Shown here one piece after another: positions 37,201 to 48,581 of a stretch of 64,000 bases of DNA. Source of the stretch: Paulownia fortunei (lineage: Eukaryota; Streptophyta; Magnoliopsida; Lamiales; Paulowniaceae); assembly GCA_019321725.1 (NCBI GenBank), contig CM033110.1:14439278-14503277 (forward strand), read 5' to 3'. The notes beneath the pieces are model-generated. The model ran no database searches. It saw only the letters and a program-made list of their open reading frames with translations, and had not been told where the DNA came from. Both the position numbers and the translations under genes were made by a program. Positions within the stretch are counted from its first letter, which is position 1. The number at the start of each line of letters is the position of its first letter.

Positions 37201-40200
37201 CAGTGTGTTTCTCTGTCATATGATTCAATTGGTGATAACTACCTCTCTCTCTCTCTCTTTTAAGTAAACTGTCTTTTCTTGTCTCTTTCTTTGACATGGT
37301 CATTTTTTCAGGCTGGTGCATGATGGTTGGCTGAAAACAACCTTCTGTTTTTCAATTTGTTTGTCCCATTTGTTTTGGGTAAATTGCATTAACCCCGTTG
37401 TGTTTTAGCGAACTTGCAAAAACTCTCCCGTGTTACAAAAAAAAAAGCCTAAAAAACCCCGTGTAATGTAAAACTCCGCATAAAACCCCATTCCATCAAA
37501 CTTAATGGGAATTATGGAAAACGGGCTGGGAATGCGAAGCTGGTTGTGTTGGTGTACTTTGAATGAATTCTCCACCTAAATTGACAGATTTACTCATGCA
37601 TTTGACATATATTAAGGGTGATGATGAATAAAATCATGAAAAAAACCTGTACTTTAAACTTAATATAAATCTACATGATCTTTTAAATTCCTTTTGAATT
37701 ATTTCAACAAATAATACTTTTAGCTATAAAAATCAATTTTTTTCATCCATTTGTAAAAATAAATAAAAAGCTCTTTTAATTTAATTGAAATCTGTTTTCA
37801 AATTTAATTAAAAATAATATTTATAATTACAGAATTTTGCCCTATTGTCAAAACTAGAAAAAAACTGTAAAAGTTTTATTATTTGTAATTCATTTGAGTA
37901 AGTTATATTTTAATTATAATGTTTTGCTCCTTTTTTAAGTAATATTTTTATGTCTTTATAATTTTTTACTTCACATATAAAAATAGAAAACAACCATCCA
38001 TCCTTAATTATAATAAACATTGCTCAAGGAAATTTTTTATGAAAAACTGCCCAAAAAAAAAATCCCTTGTGTTTTACAAGAAAAATAATTATAGATGATT
38101 TCTTTAATTGTTTTTAATTAATTTGAATAAATAATCTTAAAACTCTATCGCTAATTAAATGTTAATTATACACGACTATGATTATTTTTAATTTGTTTAA
38201 ATAAATATTTTTTTTAAATTTTGATTTTTGTATATTTAAAAAATTTTGAAACTACTTGACTATTAAAATTTTGGCTCCATTTACAAATATTAAAAATCAT
38301 TTTCTTTTCTTTTTTCATTATTTTTTAATTTTGCCATCTTCTTTCTTATTTTCTTAAGTCCAGCGGTGCTGCCGGCCATCGCCCATTGTCAACCCAACCT
38401 AACACCACCGCCATCCGACCACCACTACCACAACCACCAGGACCCACCCACCTAATCTCTGAATCCAAGCCCCGCAATCGCCTACCCGACCCAATACCAC
38501 CACCATCCAACCACCACCAACACCCGAAGGCACCCACTTAAAACATTTTTTTATCTTCTTCCTTTTGTCCAACCATCCAACCTCTATTTTTCCATTTTCT
38601 TCTTTGTTCGCATCTAACTACCACGAGCACCCACCCACCCAACCCAACACCACCGCCATCAGCCAACATCCCCCCCTCCTGCGTGCGCGTGCTAGCCAAC
38701 ACGCACCCCTCTCCCAGCCGCCGCCACAACAAACCTCCCACCCTGGCTACCTCGGCCAGAATGAATGAAATTTCAAAACAAAAATGAAAGGAAAAATGGA
38801 GTCCGGATTCAGGTTTTGAGAAGGGTTTGATGATTTGGCTTCTGTCGAGGAAGTTGTTTATTGAGGAAAGGTCTCTAAGCTCTTCAGTGGAGGTGGATGA
38901 GCTGGACTGAGTATCGATAGTTGAAGGAGACGGCAGAGCTTGAAAAATTGAGTGAAAATATAGGCCTTTAGATTTTCATTCCAAATGAGGTCCAATGGGT
39001 AGCATTGTTTCTATTTTGGTAAAAAATAAATGTTTTCTTTTTGGGAAAAATGAATGAAAATATGGCTCTTTGATTTTAATTTCAAATGAAATCCAATGGA
39101 TGAGATTTTTTTTCTTTTTTGAAATGATTGAGCGATGTGATGGGCCATTGATTTTGATCTCAAATGTGATCTAACGGTTGATTGGATTTTGATATGATCT
39201 ACAACTGTCGCATTCTTATCTCAGATCCAACGATTAAGATTTTGCATTTAGAAAAATAAAATATAACATAATGAAGGGTTTCATGAAAAAAATTAACGCC
39301 CTTACTTGACTAACAGTAAGGGCTAGTGTGCAAACTTTTAAATATTAGGGGGGTAGGGGATTAATACAAGGTGTGCCGTTTTTTTTTTTTTTTTGCATTT
39401 TCGTTAAAACATAGGGGGTTGTATGCATTTTACCCCTTTTGTTTTTCGAACATACTTTAAACATATACTATTTTTCTCATATTATGTATGTTCGTTCTTT
39501 TCTGTCTATATTTACGTCAAAATGTCTTTGTAACATTTAGAGTTTTTCTAACTTTTCTTTAGAAACTTGTCTTTTTGGTTTACAGTGTTGTAAGACAGAA
39601 AATGAACTTAGTTTTACATAATGCTATTTCAGTGATGTGACTGAAAGGCATTCATATCGTAATGAATGAAGGCCCTGGTATTATATGAAATGGCCTGCGC
39701 TAGTTATCTTGTCTTGTCGTTTTCTTTTTCCCATTTTCTTGGTTCTCTTGATTTTGATTCTTTAAAAATATTTTTTAACAGGTAGTTCAGCTTAAACATG
39801 TGTTATCAATTAATATTTGTACTACTGCAACTTTTTTCCTTGTTCTCAACGTTATGTGGACACTTAATGACGATGAGGATGAGGATGGTGATAAAATTAA
39901 AAACTACATAGATCACAACCCTATATTTAGTGTAGGAAGAAGATGTTCCATGGTTTCTCTGTTAGTATGTTCTGTGATATTAGTGGTGTAACTAATCCCT
40001 TTACCAATTTTGTTATAAATTTTCCTGAGTGTAATGGCTGGGCTCTTCCACTTCCATATTCTCATCAGTGTGCCAAAATCTTCTCTATTTGCTAGTCATG
40101 TTGCCTTAGCCTCTGATCTTTCTGCCTTCTCAATCCAAGAAAACTTCTAGGTTTCTCTCCCTTCATCCTAGTCTTTTAAATTGAGCAGGCAAGGCTTTTA

Positions 40201-41078
40201 AATAAGCAATTTTTTGTTGACGATGGATAAACATACCTAACATGGCTGTCTAAACACCATTTAACTTTTGTCACGACTATTTTATAAGATAGATTTCTAT
40301 GACATTTTTTGGCACCACGAAAGAAAATTTTATCATTCATATATATACGTATATATACACATAAATTTGGTTGATTTTTATATAGGTATTGTTTCATTGA
40401 CAATGGGAAAGTGTCAATGGAAGCATAAATTAACATGTGGTTGCAATTTGCTCAATGATATGGGATGCTATGCATGCAAGTGGTCTTAACGTAATTGCAC
40501 TTTTGCTTTTCAACATCTAAATGCCGTGTTTTCATGGAATTGTGTTGCTTGGTTGCTTCTTACTCTGGACTTCTCTTTTTGTTTTTGGTACTAGATGTAC
40601 AAATATTAAATTGGTTTTTAGCATGTTCCGTTCTACCTATCTACGGTGTCCTTTTACAATGTTCTTCATTTGTTTTTTGTTTTTTTTCTTCTTCTTTCTT
40701 TTTCTTTTGTTTTTTGATTTCGTGTACTAGTAGAAAGTAACACTGATTCCTGGTGGCATGACTTGAAGTAGAGGTCTGCTCTGCTTGTAGAGCTCTCTTT
40801 AGAGCATAACTCTTGGAGCTTATTTGACAATTTGAAACCTGTTTGCCTTTGAAGTTGTTCATCTTATTTCACATTACCAGGGCTAATACTTGATGCTCAT
40901 GACTGTCAGAATCTGACATTAATGTCTGGATTGTCTGGATTATCAGATTTTGAACTTCTGTCGACAACCCTCTTTGTCTAAATTTTGGTAGGTCCAAGCT
41001 CATATTATCAAGCTAAGAAGGCAATTGAGCGTCATAGATGGGCTGCCATCACAGTCATGGAAACCTACTTCTGGTTAG
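28214..41078 (+). CDS. GAS41: YEATS-domain chromatin reader, GAS41/YAF9/TAF14-like
   Basis: Six coding exons: 28214-28324, 32831-32919, 33039-33260, 33354-33538, 33633-33742 and 40992-41078 (804 nt, 267 aa). Every intron is GT...AG and codon phase is kept across all junctions. The YEATS domain (about residues 45-175) contains [53 protein letters not shown] and [11 protein letters not shown]. The Ser-His-Lys-Trp and Gly-Trp-Gly motifs line the acyl-lysine pocket in this family. [12 protein letters not shown] and [17 protein letters not shown] follow, and the last exon adds [17 protein letters not shown], the C-terminal coiled coil. Plant homologues are nuclear subunits of the SWR1 (H2A.Z deposition) and NuA4 (histone acetylation) complexes. 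Length agrees with Arabidopsis homologues (about 268 aa). The start is chosen for frame continuity; an earlier ATG at 28204 is out of frame. The symbol marks the family, not a proven orthologue. Confidence 0.92.
28325..32830 (+). other. intron 1 of the YEATS gene (4.5 kb)
   Basis: It begins AAG|GTGGCT and ends CCTACAG. It has no protein-coding element. It includes a diverged direct duplication (30331-30488 and 30870-31013) and a MITE-like start at about 31213 (GAGTCTGTTTGGGAAC). Long first introns are common in plant housekeeping genes, but its exact limits need RNA evidence. A further upstream or internal alternative exon cannot be excluded. Confidence 0.7.
30331..31013. repeat. diverged direct duplication inside intron 1
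   Basis: Copy 1 (30331-30488) and copy 2 (30870-31013) share ordered words: TTCG(C/G)(T/A), (T/G)GAC(T/A)(A/T)AGA.TGT, AATTTATTT, AAGTG(T/C)TA, CAACTAG, ATCGAGGTC(C/T)C, GGCATGCTAAAATATGTT against AGCATGCTAGAATATGTT, and TCATT/TCATC. Spacing is about 540 bp. It is an old duplication, origin unclear. Confidence 0.6.
34520..35841 (+). pseudogene. Ty1/copia polyprotein remnant (RT and RNase H), 5'-truncated
   Basis: Conceptual reading gives LVAKGYS, then [14 protein letters not shown] (about 34661-34702), [36 protein letters not shown] and ALLV.VDDI (the RT active-site region, about 34907-34930). It continues with [20 protein letters not shown] (34989-35050), [14 protein letters not shown] (35180-35220), the RNase H part ([17 protein letters not shown], KKHSLVARS) and finally [11 protein letters not shown] and [11 protein letters not shown]. 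Gag, protease and integrase are absent. Stops and frame changes show that it is dead. It lies in the sense orientation within intron 5 of the YEATS gene. Confidence 0.85.
35842..36059 (+). repeat. 3' LTR of the intronic copia element
   Basis: A polypurine tract, TGAGGGGGAG (about 35832-35841), directly precedes a TG-starting segment (TGTGGAAAAATG), as at the 3' end of copia elements. A TATA-like TGTATATATAGATG at about 35990 would be the LTR promoter. The right limit (near 36059, ...TTCCTCA) is inferred from the start of an unrelated duplicated segment at 36061. Confidence 0.6.
36061..36685. repeat. direct repeat of about 105 bp, copies 515 bp apart, in intron 5
   Basis: Copy 1 at 36061-36163 and copy 2 at 36576-36685 both start GATCCTCAGTGCAGTGGCCT and run through GGTTACTACCTC, AAAGAAATTTATTTACCC and TTTGCCTATTAGC(C/G)GCTTCAT. 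Copy 1 abuts the end of the copia LTR. Confidence 0.8.
36771..37105. repeat. tandem duplication of about 175 bp in intron 5
   Basis: Units 36771-36945 and 36946-37105 share ATTTATGGTGACTAAGTGG, GTTGCCTTCTGG(T/A)TAGATT, TGGGAGC(G/T)ACCTA and GATTCT(A/T)ATCTTA in the same order, with moderate divergence. Confidence 0.7.
37377..39436. mobile_element. 2.06-kb non-autonomous Mutator-like element in intron 5
   Basis: The left end GGGTAAATTGCATTAACCCC and the right end read inward, GGGGTAAAATGCATACAACC, form long inverted repeats that continue with GTTTTAGCGAACTTGCAAAA and GTTTTAACGAAAATGCAAAA. The flanks ATTTGTTTT (37368-37376) and TTTTGTTTT (39437-39445) differ at one of nine bases, which fits a Mutator target-site duplication. 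The interior holds a C-rich block (38360-38760) of repeated CCAACACCACCGCCATC-like words. No transposase is present. It is a relative of the outer element at 17778-26763. Confidence 0.8.
38360..38760. repeat. C-rich block with repeated CCACCGCCATC units inside the 2-kb element
   Basis: Three diverged copies (about 38395, 38490 and 38640) of a unit built from AACCCAAC/ACACCACCGCCATC/CAACCACCACC. Its composition contrasts strongly with the AT-rich arms. It may be a captured fragment of a proline- or glycine-rich coding sequence, but no frame is convincing. Confidence 0.5.
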
Positions 41079-42398
41079 TGACATGCACAACAACATCATG
41101 GTGAAAGGATTTGGCACATTTGCCAGAAATTTTGTATATATGTAGCAGCAGCTTAGAGCAGGAAGTTTTTAATCATTGGTAATTTGTCCCCGATGTCCAT
41201 TTTTTATCCTCATGCTCTCCATTGGCATTTGGGGTTTGGGGGCTGTTGTTTTCTTGTATTGGAGGGCAAATGATGGTTTTCAAAACAAATATGGTAGTAT
41301 GAATCTGGTTGTATAACACTGAAAAATATCATGCCTTGCCTAAGTTTTCTGGAGATCCCTTTCAAGAGGAATTTTTGATAGTTGTCCTCTTCATATATAG
41401 CATTTAATGCATATTCCTATAATCAAAGAAAGTATATTAAGGGGAGATGTTTTTGAGTTGGAATGCTCTTAGCAGCCTTCTACCATTTTGTCTCTATTAG
41501 AAATTTCTCAAGGCAAGAGTAACATGCTGTCACATGCTAAGTTCAAAATTTGGCGTCATTTTCAACAATTATGGTGTCCACTTCTGCAGATTAACTATGC
41601 CTGCACTTGCCTCCTAGTAAGATAAGATATTTTACTCCACTGTTTTCCGTATCCTTTTCTGGCATGTCAGGAACTCAAAAACTAGTATCCGACTCTCTGT
41701 GGTATCACTGAAATGAACTTGAATTCTTGAACCAGCACTTTAAGAACCCGGGGTGGGGGAATTGAGTTGGACTTTGTTATTTGCTGCTTGATTTTGGACA
41801 AGTTCATGCAGATTACTTGCCTGGCGGAATGGGAGACTAACAAGCAGCTCCCTAATCCTCAGTACATAAGAAACAACTACTATAGTGGTGCTTCTTTTGG
41901 ATAGGGGCCAAAGAATGTTTAGGAACTTACTTCCTTTCCCATGTTTGATTTATTAGACTTTGGCATGGGCACATGGGTAGTTAGAAATGCCTGCATTTTA
42001 TCTTGTATCCAACTGTCTACTGAGGTGAGTAACATATGTGTGAAGAGGAAGTATAAAAAGCTCAAGTGCAATGTAACTTGCACATCATGGGAGGTGGTTC
42101 CGTCCGACTGGTATGGTATTGATTATGATGGAGTTTTTCCTCGCAAAATGTTTTCCATCTAACCACCTTCCCATAAAGGTTTCGCTATCATTCTCCTCAC
42201 CTGGCCGGACAACCCCCCGGGAGGAGAGGAGGGGCAAGAATGGGAATGAATTGTTTTATTGCTAACAAAAAAATTACAGTAATGTGAATAATACATGGAC
42301 TTACTTGAATGTTTTTCACTTGCTTTCTGCAGAAAATAAACTTATGAATGGGCTGTGGTGCTGGGAGTGGGGGTTGGGGGTTGGCAAGGCATATAGTA
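41079..42398. other. 3' region of the YEATS gene and intergenic sequence
   Basis: The 3' UTR begins here. The first AATAAA hexamer I found is at about 42334, too far away to be a safe choice. The open frame 41941-42162 has no recognisable domain. Nothing else was identified. Confidence 0.4.
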
Positions 42399-42738
42399 CT
42401 ACCTCCGTCTAGAATTGAATCTCGTTTTTAATGTGATTGCCCAGTAAAATTTGATGATTATTTTGTGTGCAATAATGAATAATTTAGTCGATCAATTTCG
42501 GATTTTTTACTTTTTTGGGACGCCCTAACTTTCAGTTTTTTATTTTTTTTATTTTTTAATAAATGAAAATGGAAACCTTTTCTTCTAAAATTATCCTTCC
42601 ACTTATAATTGTAATGTGAGACTATTAATTCTCTAACTTGTTTTTCAGGGTGATAATACTAAGATATAAATTTTTACTTTTTCAATTCTCATCAAAACAT
42701 AAATTAAAAAGGTTATGGAAAATGGTACAGTAGGAGTG
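42399..42738. mobile_element. Stowaway-like MITE (decayed)
   Basis: The left end CTACCTCCGTCTAGAATTGA, preceded by TA, is close to the Stowaway (Tc1/mariner) terminus CTCCCTCCGT. The internal phrase GAATCTCGTTTTTAATGT is also typical. The right end (TACAGTAGGAGTG) is a poor match, so the right boundary is uncertain. Size (about 340 bp) fits a MITE. Confidence 0.5.
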
Positions 42739-42982
42739 CTATTGTTTGAAAGTTTTATGACGTGCCTAAACTATCAAAAATTCAATACAATCAATGTGGC
42801 TGTAAGAGAAAATATTTTGACTTTGTATTGAAGTGACTGAAACATTTAGTTTGGGACATGAAGGTTTTATATTAATGTCATTTACATTATTCTCTTATAA
42901 ACGTGATAAACAATCAATTTTGAGTTGCTACAATTTCTAGTTGCTCCAATATGTCATAGAATTCTCCGCGGCAGAATGTTTA

Positions 42983-43479
42983 GGCCTTGTTTGGTATCAT
43001 TTTCAAGTCCTTTTTTTTTTTTTTTTTATCACTTTCTAGTGTTTAGAATACAGAAAACATGATTGTGTTATTCATTTTAATAATAATAATCTTTTATTTT
43101 ATTTTCATATTTATAATCATCAATTTTAAATTTACACACCTATTTAAGGAAAGTGAGGTTCAAATTATTAATATTTGATATGATATTTCACTAATTTTAA
43201 AATATTTTAAACATGTTAATTAATTAAATAATAATTTCTCTTTCTATAGTGGGATCCATAATAAATTAAATAATTTATCAATCAAACATAATTTGGCTAA
43301 TGAGACCCATTAATTATTATTCTTATATTAAAATATCATTATTAATCCAATAAAGTTAATATTTATACACTATATCTAAATATATTTTTATTTTCACACA
43401 AAAATCAATACAAAAAATAAATCACACTTGAAAACATTGAAAGGAAAAAATAAAAATGAAAATGAAATCACACAAGCCC
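42983..43479. mobile_element. Tourist-like (PIF/Harbinger) MITE, 497 bp
   Basis: The left end GGCCTTGTTTGGTATCATTT and the right end read inward, GGGCTTGTGTGATTTCATTT, are inverted repeats. Both sides are flanked by TTA (42980-42982 and 43480-43482), the 3-bp duplication made by PIF/Harbinger elements. The interior is AT-rich and non-coding. Confidence 0.75.
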
Positions 43480-43699
43480 TTAATATCTCAAAACTTAAAA
43501 TGGTTTTTAATTGTAATGTAACAACCTCCATTACTACACACACATAATACTACACACACACACACACACACATTTATATATATATATAGATAATAATTTT
43601 GACATGATAAATCCTGTGTGCATGTATAATAATTTTTTTTCCTGTAACAGTATAATAAATAATAAATTATTTTTCTCACTCACAAACTAATATATATAT

Positions 43700-45250
43700 A
43701 TATACCTGCAGAGAACCAATGACAACCATAACATTTACATACCCATGTACAAATAAGTTTTAAAAGTAACACACAGTACAAATCTCAAAACCTAATATAA
43801 TAAACTCCAAAATCAAATAAGTTAACAACCAGCCCGACAGGTCGTCATCCATGTATACTGATCCTCAGAACCTGTAGGAACTCCAGCCGCTCGCTCAGTA
43901 AGTCCATGGCTTCAAGTATCATCAAACTCACCTACAATGCATGAACTACGTGAGCTAATACTCAGTAAATAAAAATCATGCATGCTGAAGGGGATAATCC
44001 AACATAAATGCAATACATTTCTATGAGATTATGACAAGAATGCAAACTTATGCATCAAAATTATTTTATTTAAAAATTATTTTCCATCACTGGGCCTTGG
44101 CCCACCTACTATGTACCGGATAGAGCTCTCGACAATATCAATAATCACATGGCCATAAACAGATCGATACAGTCTGGGGGCCATCTCCTGGGATCACCAA
44201 AGGTCCACCCCCTGTCTTCCCTTGTGATCCTCCAGAAGTATTCCCACTGGCGGCGTCAATAAGGGCACAGTTAAGTGGTTCATCCTCTCGTAACCACCAG
44301 AGGCACACCCCCTGTCAACCTCTGTGATCCTCCGAAAAGTAATACTCGCGGCGCCCCAAATATCATATAAATAAGCCACACGTGGGTCTCGGTACACTAG
44401 TAGTGGCCAACCAAAATATTTTCTTTCTAAAAATAATGTTATGCATACAAAACCTCAACTGTGAGCACGTATTATGCATGCACGTGTAAATATTGATGAA
44501 TGGTATATTCAATGATACAGTGAATCACATGTCCTGTCATCCAAACAACGTATGCACTATAAGATATTCATAATACTCATCAAAACACAAGGATCACATT
44601 TAATATAAATAAGTCAAGAAATACTATGCCCATGCATTATAGTTGCAATGTATTTTCACTTATCTTCCACCTTTGATATACTATTGAAGGTTAACAAGAT
44701 TCTCCTCTCTGACCTTAGATATAAGGTTGCCTATAAAAGTATAACGTATTAATTTTCATTCTTAATCAATGAGTTTCTATATCAAATCTCATAAGAGGTC
44801 TTAAATCTTAAATTTAATTAAATAACAATCAAGTCTTAAAATTTATACTCACACCAATTAGAACCTTTTAAATACCTTAATTTCTCATCTCGAATTTATT
44901 TTAATATTATCTAATTGATGTGTTATAATCCCCGTAACAAATTCCTCAATTAAATTAGCTCTTTCATCCAATTAATACAAGATAATTAAATTAAATCAAA
45001 TCTTTGTAACTAATTTCGAATTAAAAGTGCATATTTATTATTGTCTCACAAGAAGATAACTAGTTAATTTGAATCAAAACTTTCTTTCAAATTAGAAATA
45101 AACGGCATAAATATATATTTTTATCCATACAAAAATAAGAAGGGACTTACCTAAAATTTTCTCAAATTTCTACGGTAGAAGTTTGTTCGCACTATTTCTT
45201 TTTCCGCCTTTTTTTTTTCTTTTCTTCTCTTTTTCTTTCCTTTTCTGTAG
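43700..45250 (-). repeat. LTR-like sequence, probably Ty3/gypsy
   Basis: This segment is less AT-rich than its surroundings and resembles plant gypsy LTRs read on the - strand. It contains an internal imperfect repeat (about 44183-44240 and 44283-44345) built from CACC(A/C)...CCCCCTGTC and TGTGATCCTCC words, and an ACGTGGGTCTCGG motif at about 44380. No adjoining coding region is present, so it would be a solo or truncated LTR. This call rests on general resemblance only. Confidence 0.35.
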
Positions 45251-45302
45251 CCGTGTGTTTGTGTGGTGTGTTTTAAAATAGCTTTGTTAAGAAAACATAA
45301 TG

Positions 45303-45600
45303 TAATATATTATATATATACTTATCCTTAACATTAGTATTAAAGAAGTTTAATATAATATTATATATATATATATATATACTTAACCTTAATATTAGTA
45401 TTAAAGTAATCTAATACAATATATTATATATATGCTTATCCTTATCATATATACATGTAATATAATATACACTACATATGCTTATCCTAATCATGTATAT
45501 ATGTATACACTACACGTGTAATCATATATATATATATATATATATATACACACCATATACTTATATATATATATATATATTATATTTATATTTATATTTA
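45303..45600. repeat. AT-rich minisatellite
   Basis: Three or more tandem units of about 55-65 bp share TAATAT(A)TTATATATATA, CTTA(T/A)CCTTA and ATTAGTATTAAAG. They are followed by irregular (TA)n tracts. Non-coding. Confidence 0.7.
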
Positions 45601-46142
45601 TATATATATATTTTTTATATAATCAATACAAAATATTATTATTTTCTCCCTAATTAATTTATTTGCATTGTTTATCCTATACCGATAAACACGACGATGC
45701 CACCTTTCACTTACGTGTATCATAATATTATCTGATAGTTGACACCTAAATTCTAATTTTAGTACCAACTCAACCAATTAGGTTAAAGAATCTAAAAACT
45801 AATATCGGTAATAACTTTAAAAGTTTAATTATTAAAATACGTATAAAATATAATGTATTATGAAACATCAATTAAAATGCAATGACATATACGTGGCATA
45901 AAATGCATGAACTATATTGGTTAGGTGAGTAGCGCGAAGTTTGTGTATTACATGTAACATGGTGATAATCCCGATCTTAGGTGATGATTGATCTGATTTT
46001 GTTTTACTGATAAAATTTTAAAAAAATATGTAAAAGATTAAAGAAAATAATCACAGATTTGATGGTTAGTCTAGACATTGACCTATATATGGACACTAAC
46101 ACATTTTCTTTATTCTTCCATCTTTCTATTATCTTTTGCAAA

Positions 46143-47527
46143 CACCCCTCCTCCTTTCCCCACTCCACCTACAAATAAAATTTTCAAATATCCTCTAAAT
46201 TCAAAATATATATATTAATAGACAAAAATATCTCAAAATTAAATAAAAAATAAATTCAATTTACCTCTTTATTATAAACTATATAGTACTTTGTTCCATC
46301 TACAATCAAATACCAATTAATTTGGCCCAAATTCTAATATTGACTTTATTAAATAAATTAATCTCTAAATAATTAAATTAAATAAGTAACAAAATATGAT
46401 TTCCATAATATAGAGAAGACAATTAAATTAAAAAATATAATCTCACATAAACTTATATTGCTACCATCTTATAGTTGTAAATTATTTATTTATTTATTTT
46501 CTCATTGCATTACTATACTTTATAAGAATTTTATTTTAATTTTTTCAATTTTAACTTTTCTCACAAATAAATAGCTACACATTGAAATTAAATTAGTTAA
46601 TATGTTTGAACTACACATGTGCACCTTACAAAATATAATTATTTATACTAAATTGATCCTTAATTTTAATACTTACTTATTAAACAACTCAACACTGAAT
46701 TACCTATAATTATGCATAGATAAATTAGTATTTTAAATTAAATTGTATAAACACCTATGAAATTATTATATACCAGACTTCTATTAATACATTAATATTT
46801 TTTTTGTGCTCATCACTATTATCAACTTACATTGTTCATTGTTAACGTTTTTTTAATAAAACTAATCATTTATTTTTTATATGTCATATTATTTATTAAG
46901 ATAAAAGTGATAAAGCCATTTATATTACTATTTACAATAAAATATGTACATATTTACAGCTTTTTATTTAATGGTGATCAATAACTTCTTTTTTTGCTCT
47001 TCTTTTAATGGTATAAATAATGCTATTATGAAATAAAGTGTGTGCATATTTTAATACATATTCAATAAATAATTTCAATATGTAGCTACGTATTTGTGAA
47101 AGTGCAATCAAAAATAAAAAATAAAAAAATCTTATGACCTCTATTAACTAATGCAATTAAGATTTTTGAGTGAAAAATATAATATACTACATGCTTTTTA
47201 CGGGAATATATATATATATATAAAATGGTAAAAATTTACATGAGATAATTATAAGTTTAATGGATCTTTCTACACTATTATAATTATAATTTGTTGGCTA
47301 GTTTGTTTAATAAAATTAGTGTTGAATAAAATTTGGAATCAAATTATTAACTTTTGATTGGAGAGGGGCTTTTTGTGCTATATAGATTATCATAGAGAGG
47401 GCAAAGTAAGTTTGTCCTTTTTTTTTTTTTTTTTTTTTTTACTTAAGGGTATTTTTTTTTCATTTTAAGGGATATTTAAAAATTTTATTAGTAGATGGTG
47501 GTAATTGATATAAGGGGATAAAGTGAA
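46143..47527. mobile_element. long-hairpin (foldback) element 3
   Basis: The two halves are imperfect reverse complements across about 600 bp. Left-arm words, in order, include ATAAAATTTTCAAATATCC, CTATATAG, CAATCAAA, TTTTATTAAA-like, TCTCACATAAA and TAGCTACACATTGAAATTA. The right arm, read inward, gives ATAAAATTTTTAAATATCC, CTATATAG, CAATCAAA, TTTTATTAAAC, TCTCATGTAAA and TAGCTACATATTGAAATTA. The apex is near 46820. The outer ends (near CCTCCTTTCCCC and, inward, CTTTATCCCC) are not exact and no target-site duplication was found. Confidence 0.7.
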
Positions 47528-48573
47528 TTTAATTATAATATATATAGATTAAATTAAATGTAGCTATTTTTCTTTTTATTGGGTTTAGAAGAAGAAGCTA
47601 ATTTTTGATAATTTTGCTAATATCTGAAAGCATGTTTGGTTCACTAATTTGTCGGTTGTAATAAAAAGAGTTTGCGAGCAAAAAAGATATAAAGAAAGAG
47701 CAACGAAGAATGATTAGACCTCCTTGAAATTAGGAACAAGATTTCTATGACATATAGTCAATACATTTCCTTCTGGTAAGTACTCATAAAACCTCTATAA
47801 ATAATTCAAAACAAAAAATAATTATAACATCGACAATTACTATCAATAGCTCATGAAAACACTGTTTGAAGCCAAGTAAATACAAAGAATTTGGCTTGGA
47901 TCATAGTACGTGGAGAAATAACATAATGATATCAATTCTACAGACACACACACACATATATATATATATATTTGATTATAACATGTCACAATGACTTAAA
48001 AAGTAGGTGTCAAAATTTAATTAATCAACATACTTACAACCAATTAATGCTAGACAAAGTCTACTTTCCTTCAATACCTAACCTTTGCATGAGTGACGGG
48101 TATTTGTTCGATCGACCTACCACTTGTTCTTATGTCAAAAATTATAATTGTTAGCAATAATACAACTCAAATTTTTAACTATAGAGCATTCCAAACATCA
48201 TGTTTCGACTGTAATCCCACCATGAGATCAATTATTTTTTGCTCCTCAATCCCATTAGGGAAGAAATTGTTACCACACATATCAAGATTAATTATCCTTT
48301 TAACTAATCAATTAAGAACAATTTAGAACAATGTGTTTGTTGTGGTGTGCATTGGGGGGTGGGGGGATGGTTAGGGAGAGAAATGAGAATAGTACTGGTC
48401 CTATTGTCCTGATAAGTGGTAACAATGTAGGGCACATTAGTAATGGGTGATGAGCTCTTATGCCCTCTTACATGACTTCTACAAAAACATCCATGCAACA
48501 ATTAGTTCTTTGCCCCCACACTCCACATGTTTTGGTTCTTTCAAATTTCTCATTTCCCCCTACCACTTTTATG
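47528..48573. other. upstream region of the SAUR gene
   Basis: No other gene was seen. A (TA)n tract lies at 47955-47972. A CACATG box at 48524-48529, about 45 bp before the TATA box, matches the PIF-binding E-box often found in SAUR promoters; its use here is inferred. No clear TGTCTC auxin element was noticed. Confidence 0.4.
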
Positions 48574-48581
48574 TATAAATA
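48574..48581 (+). promoter_or_regulatory. TATA box of the SAUR gene
   Basis: TATAAATA, 132 bp before the start codon, would place the transcription start near 48605 and leave a leader of about 105 nt. That leader contains a poly-C/poly-A run and a GAGAGAGA tract just before the ATG. Confidence 0.7.

Larger units (their letters stand above)
33743..40991 (+). other. intron 5 of the YEATS gene (7.2 kb), filled with transposons
   Basis: The donor is CAG|GTAAGA; the acceptor is a pyrimidine-rich tract ending TTTTGGTAG. It contains the 3' end of a Ty1/copia element (34520-36059), duplications at 36061-37105 and a Mutator-like element (37377-39436). The last exon of only 87 nt lies beyond all of this, so the full-length protein depends on splicing out every insertion. 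Confidence 0.8.

Noticed and set aside
38346..38768. Gly-rich and Pro-rich frames inside the intron-5 Mutator-like element
   Set aside because: Overlapping frames on both strands of a repetitive C-rich block; none has a start context or domain that supports a gene.
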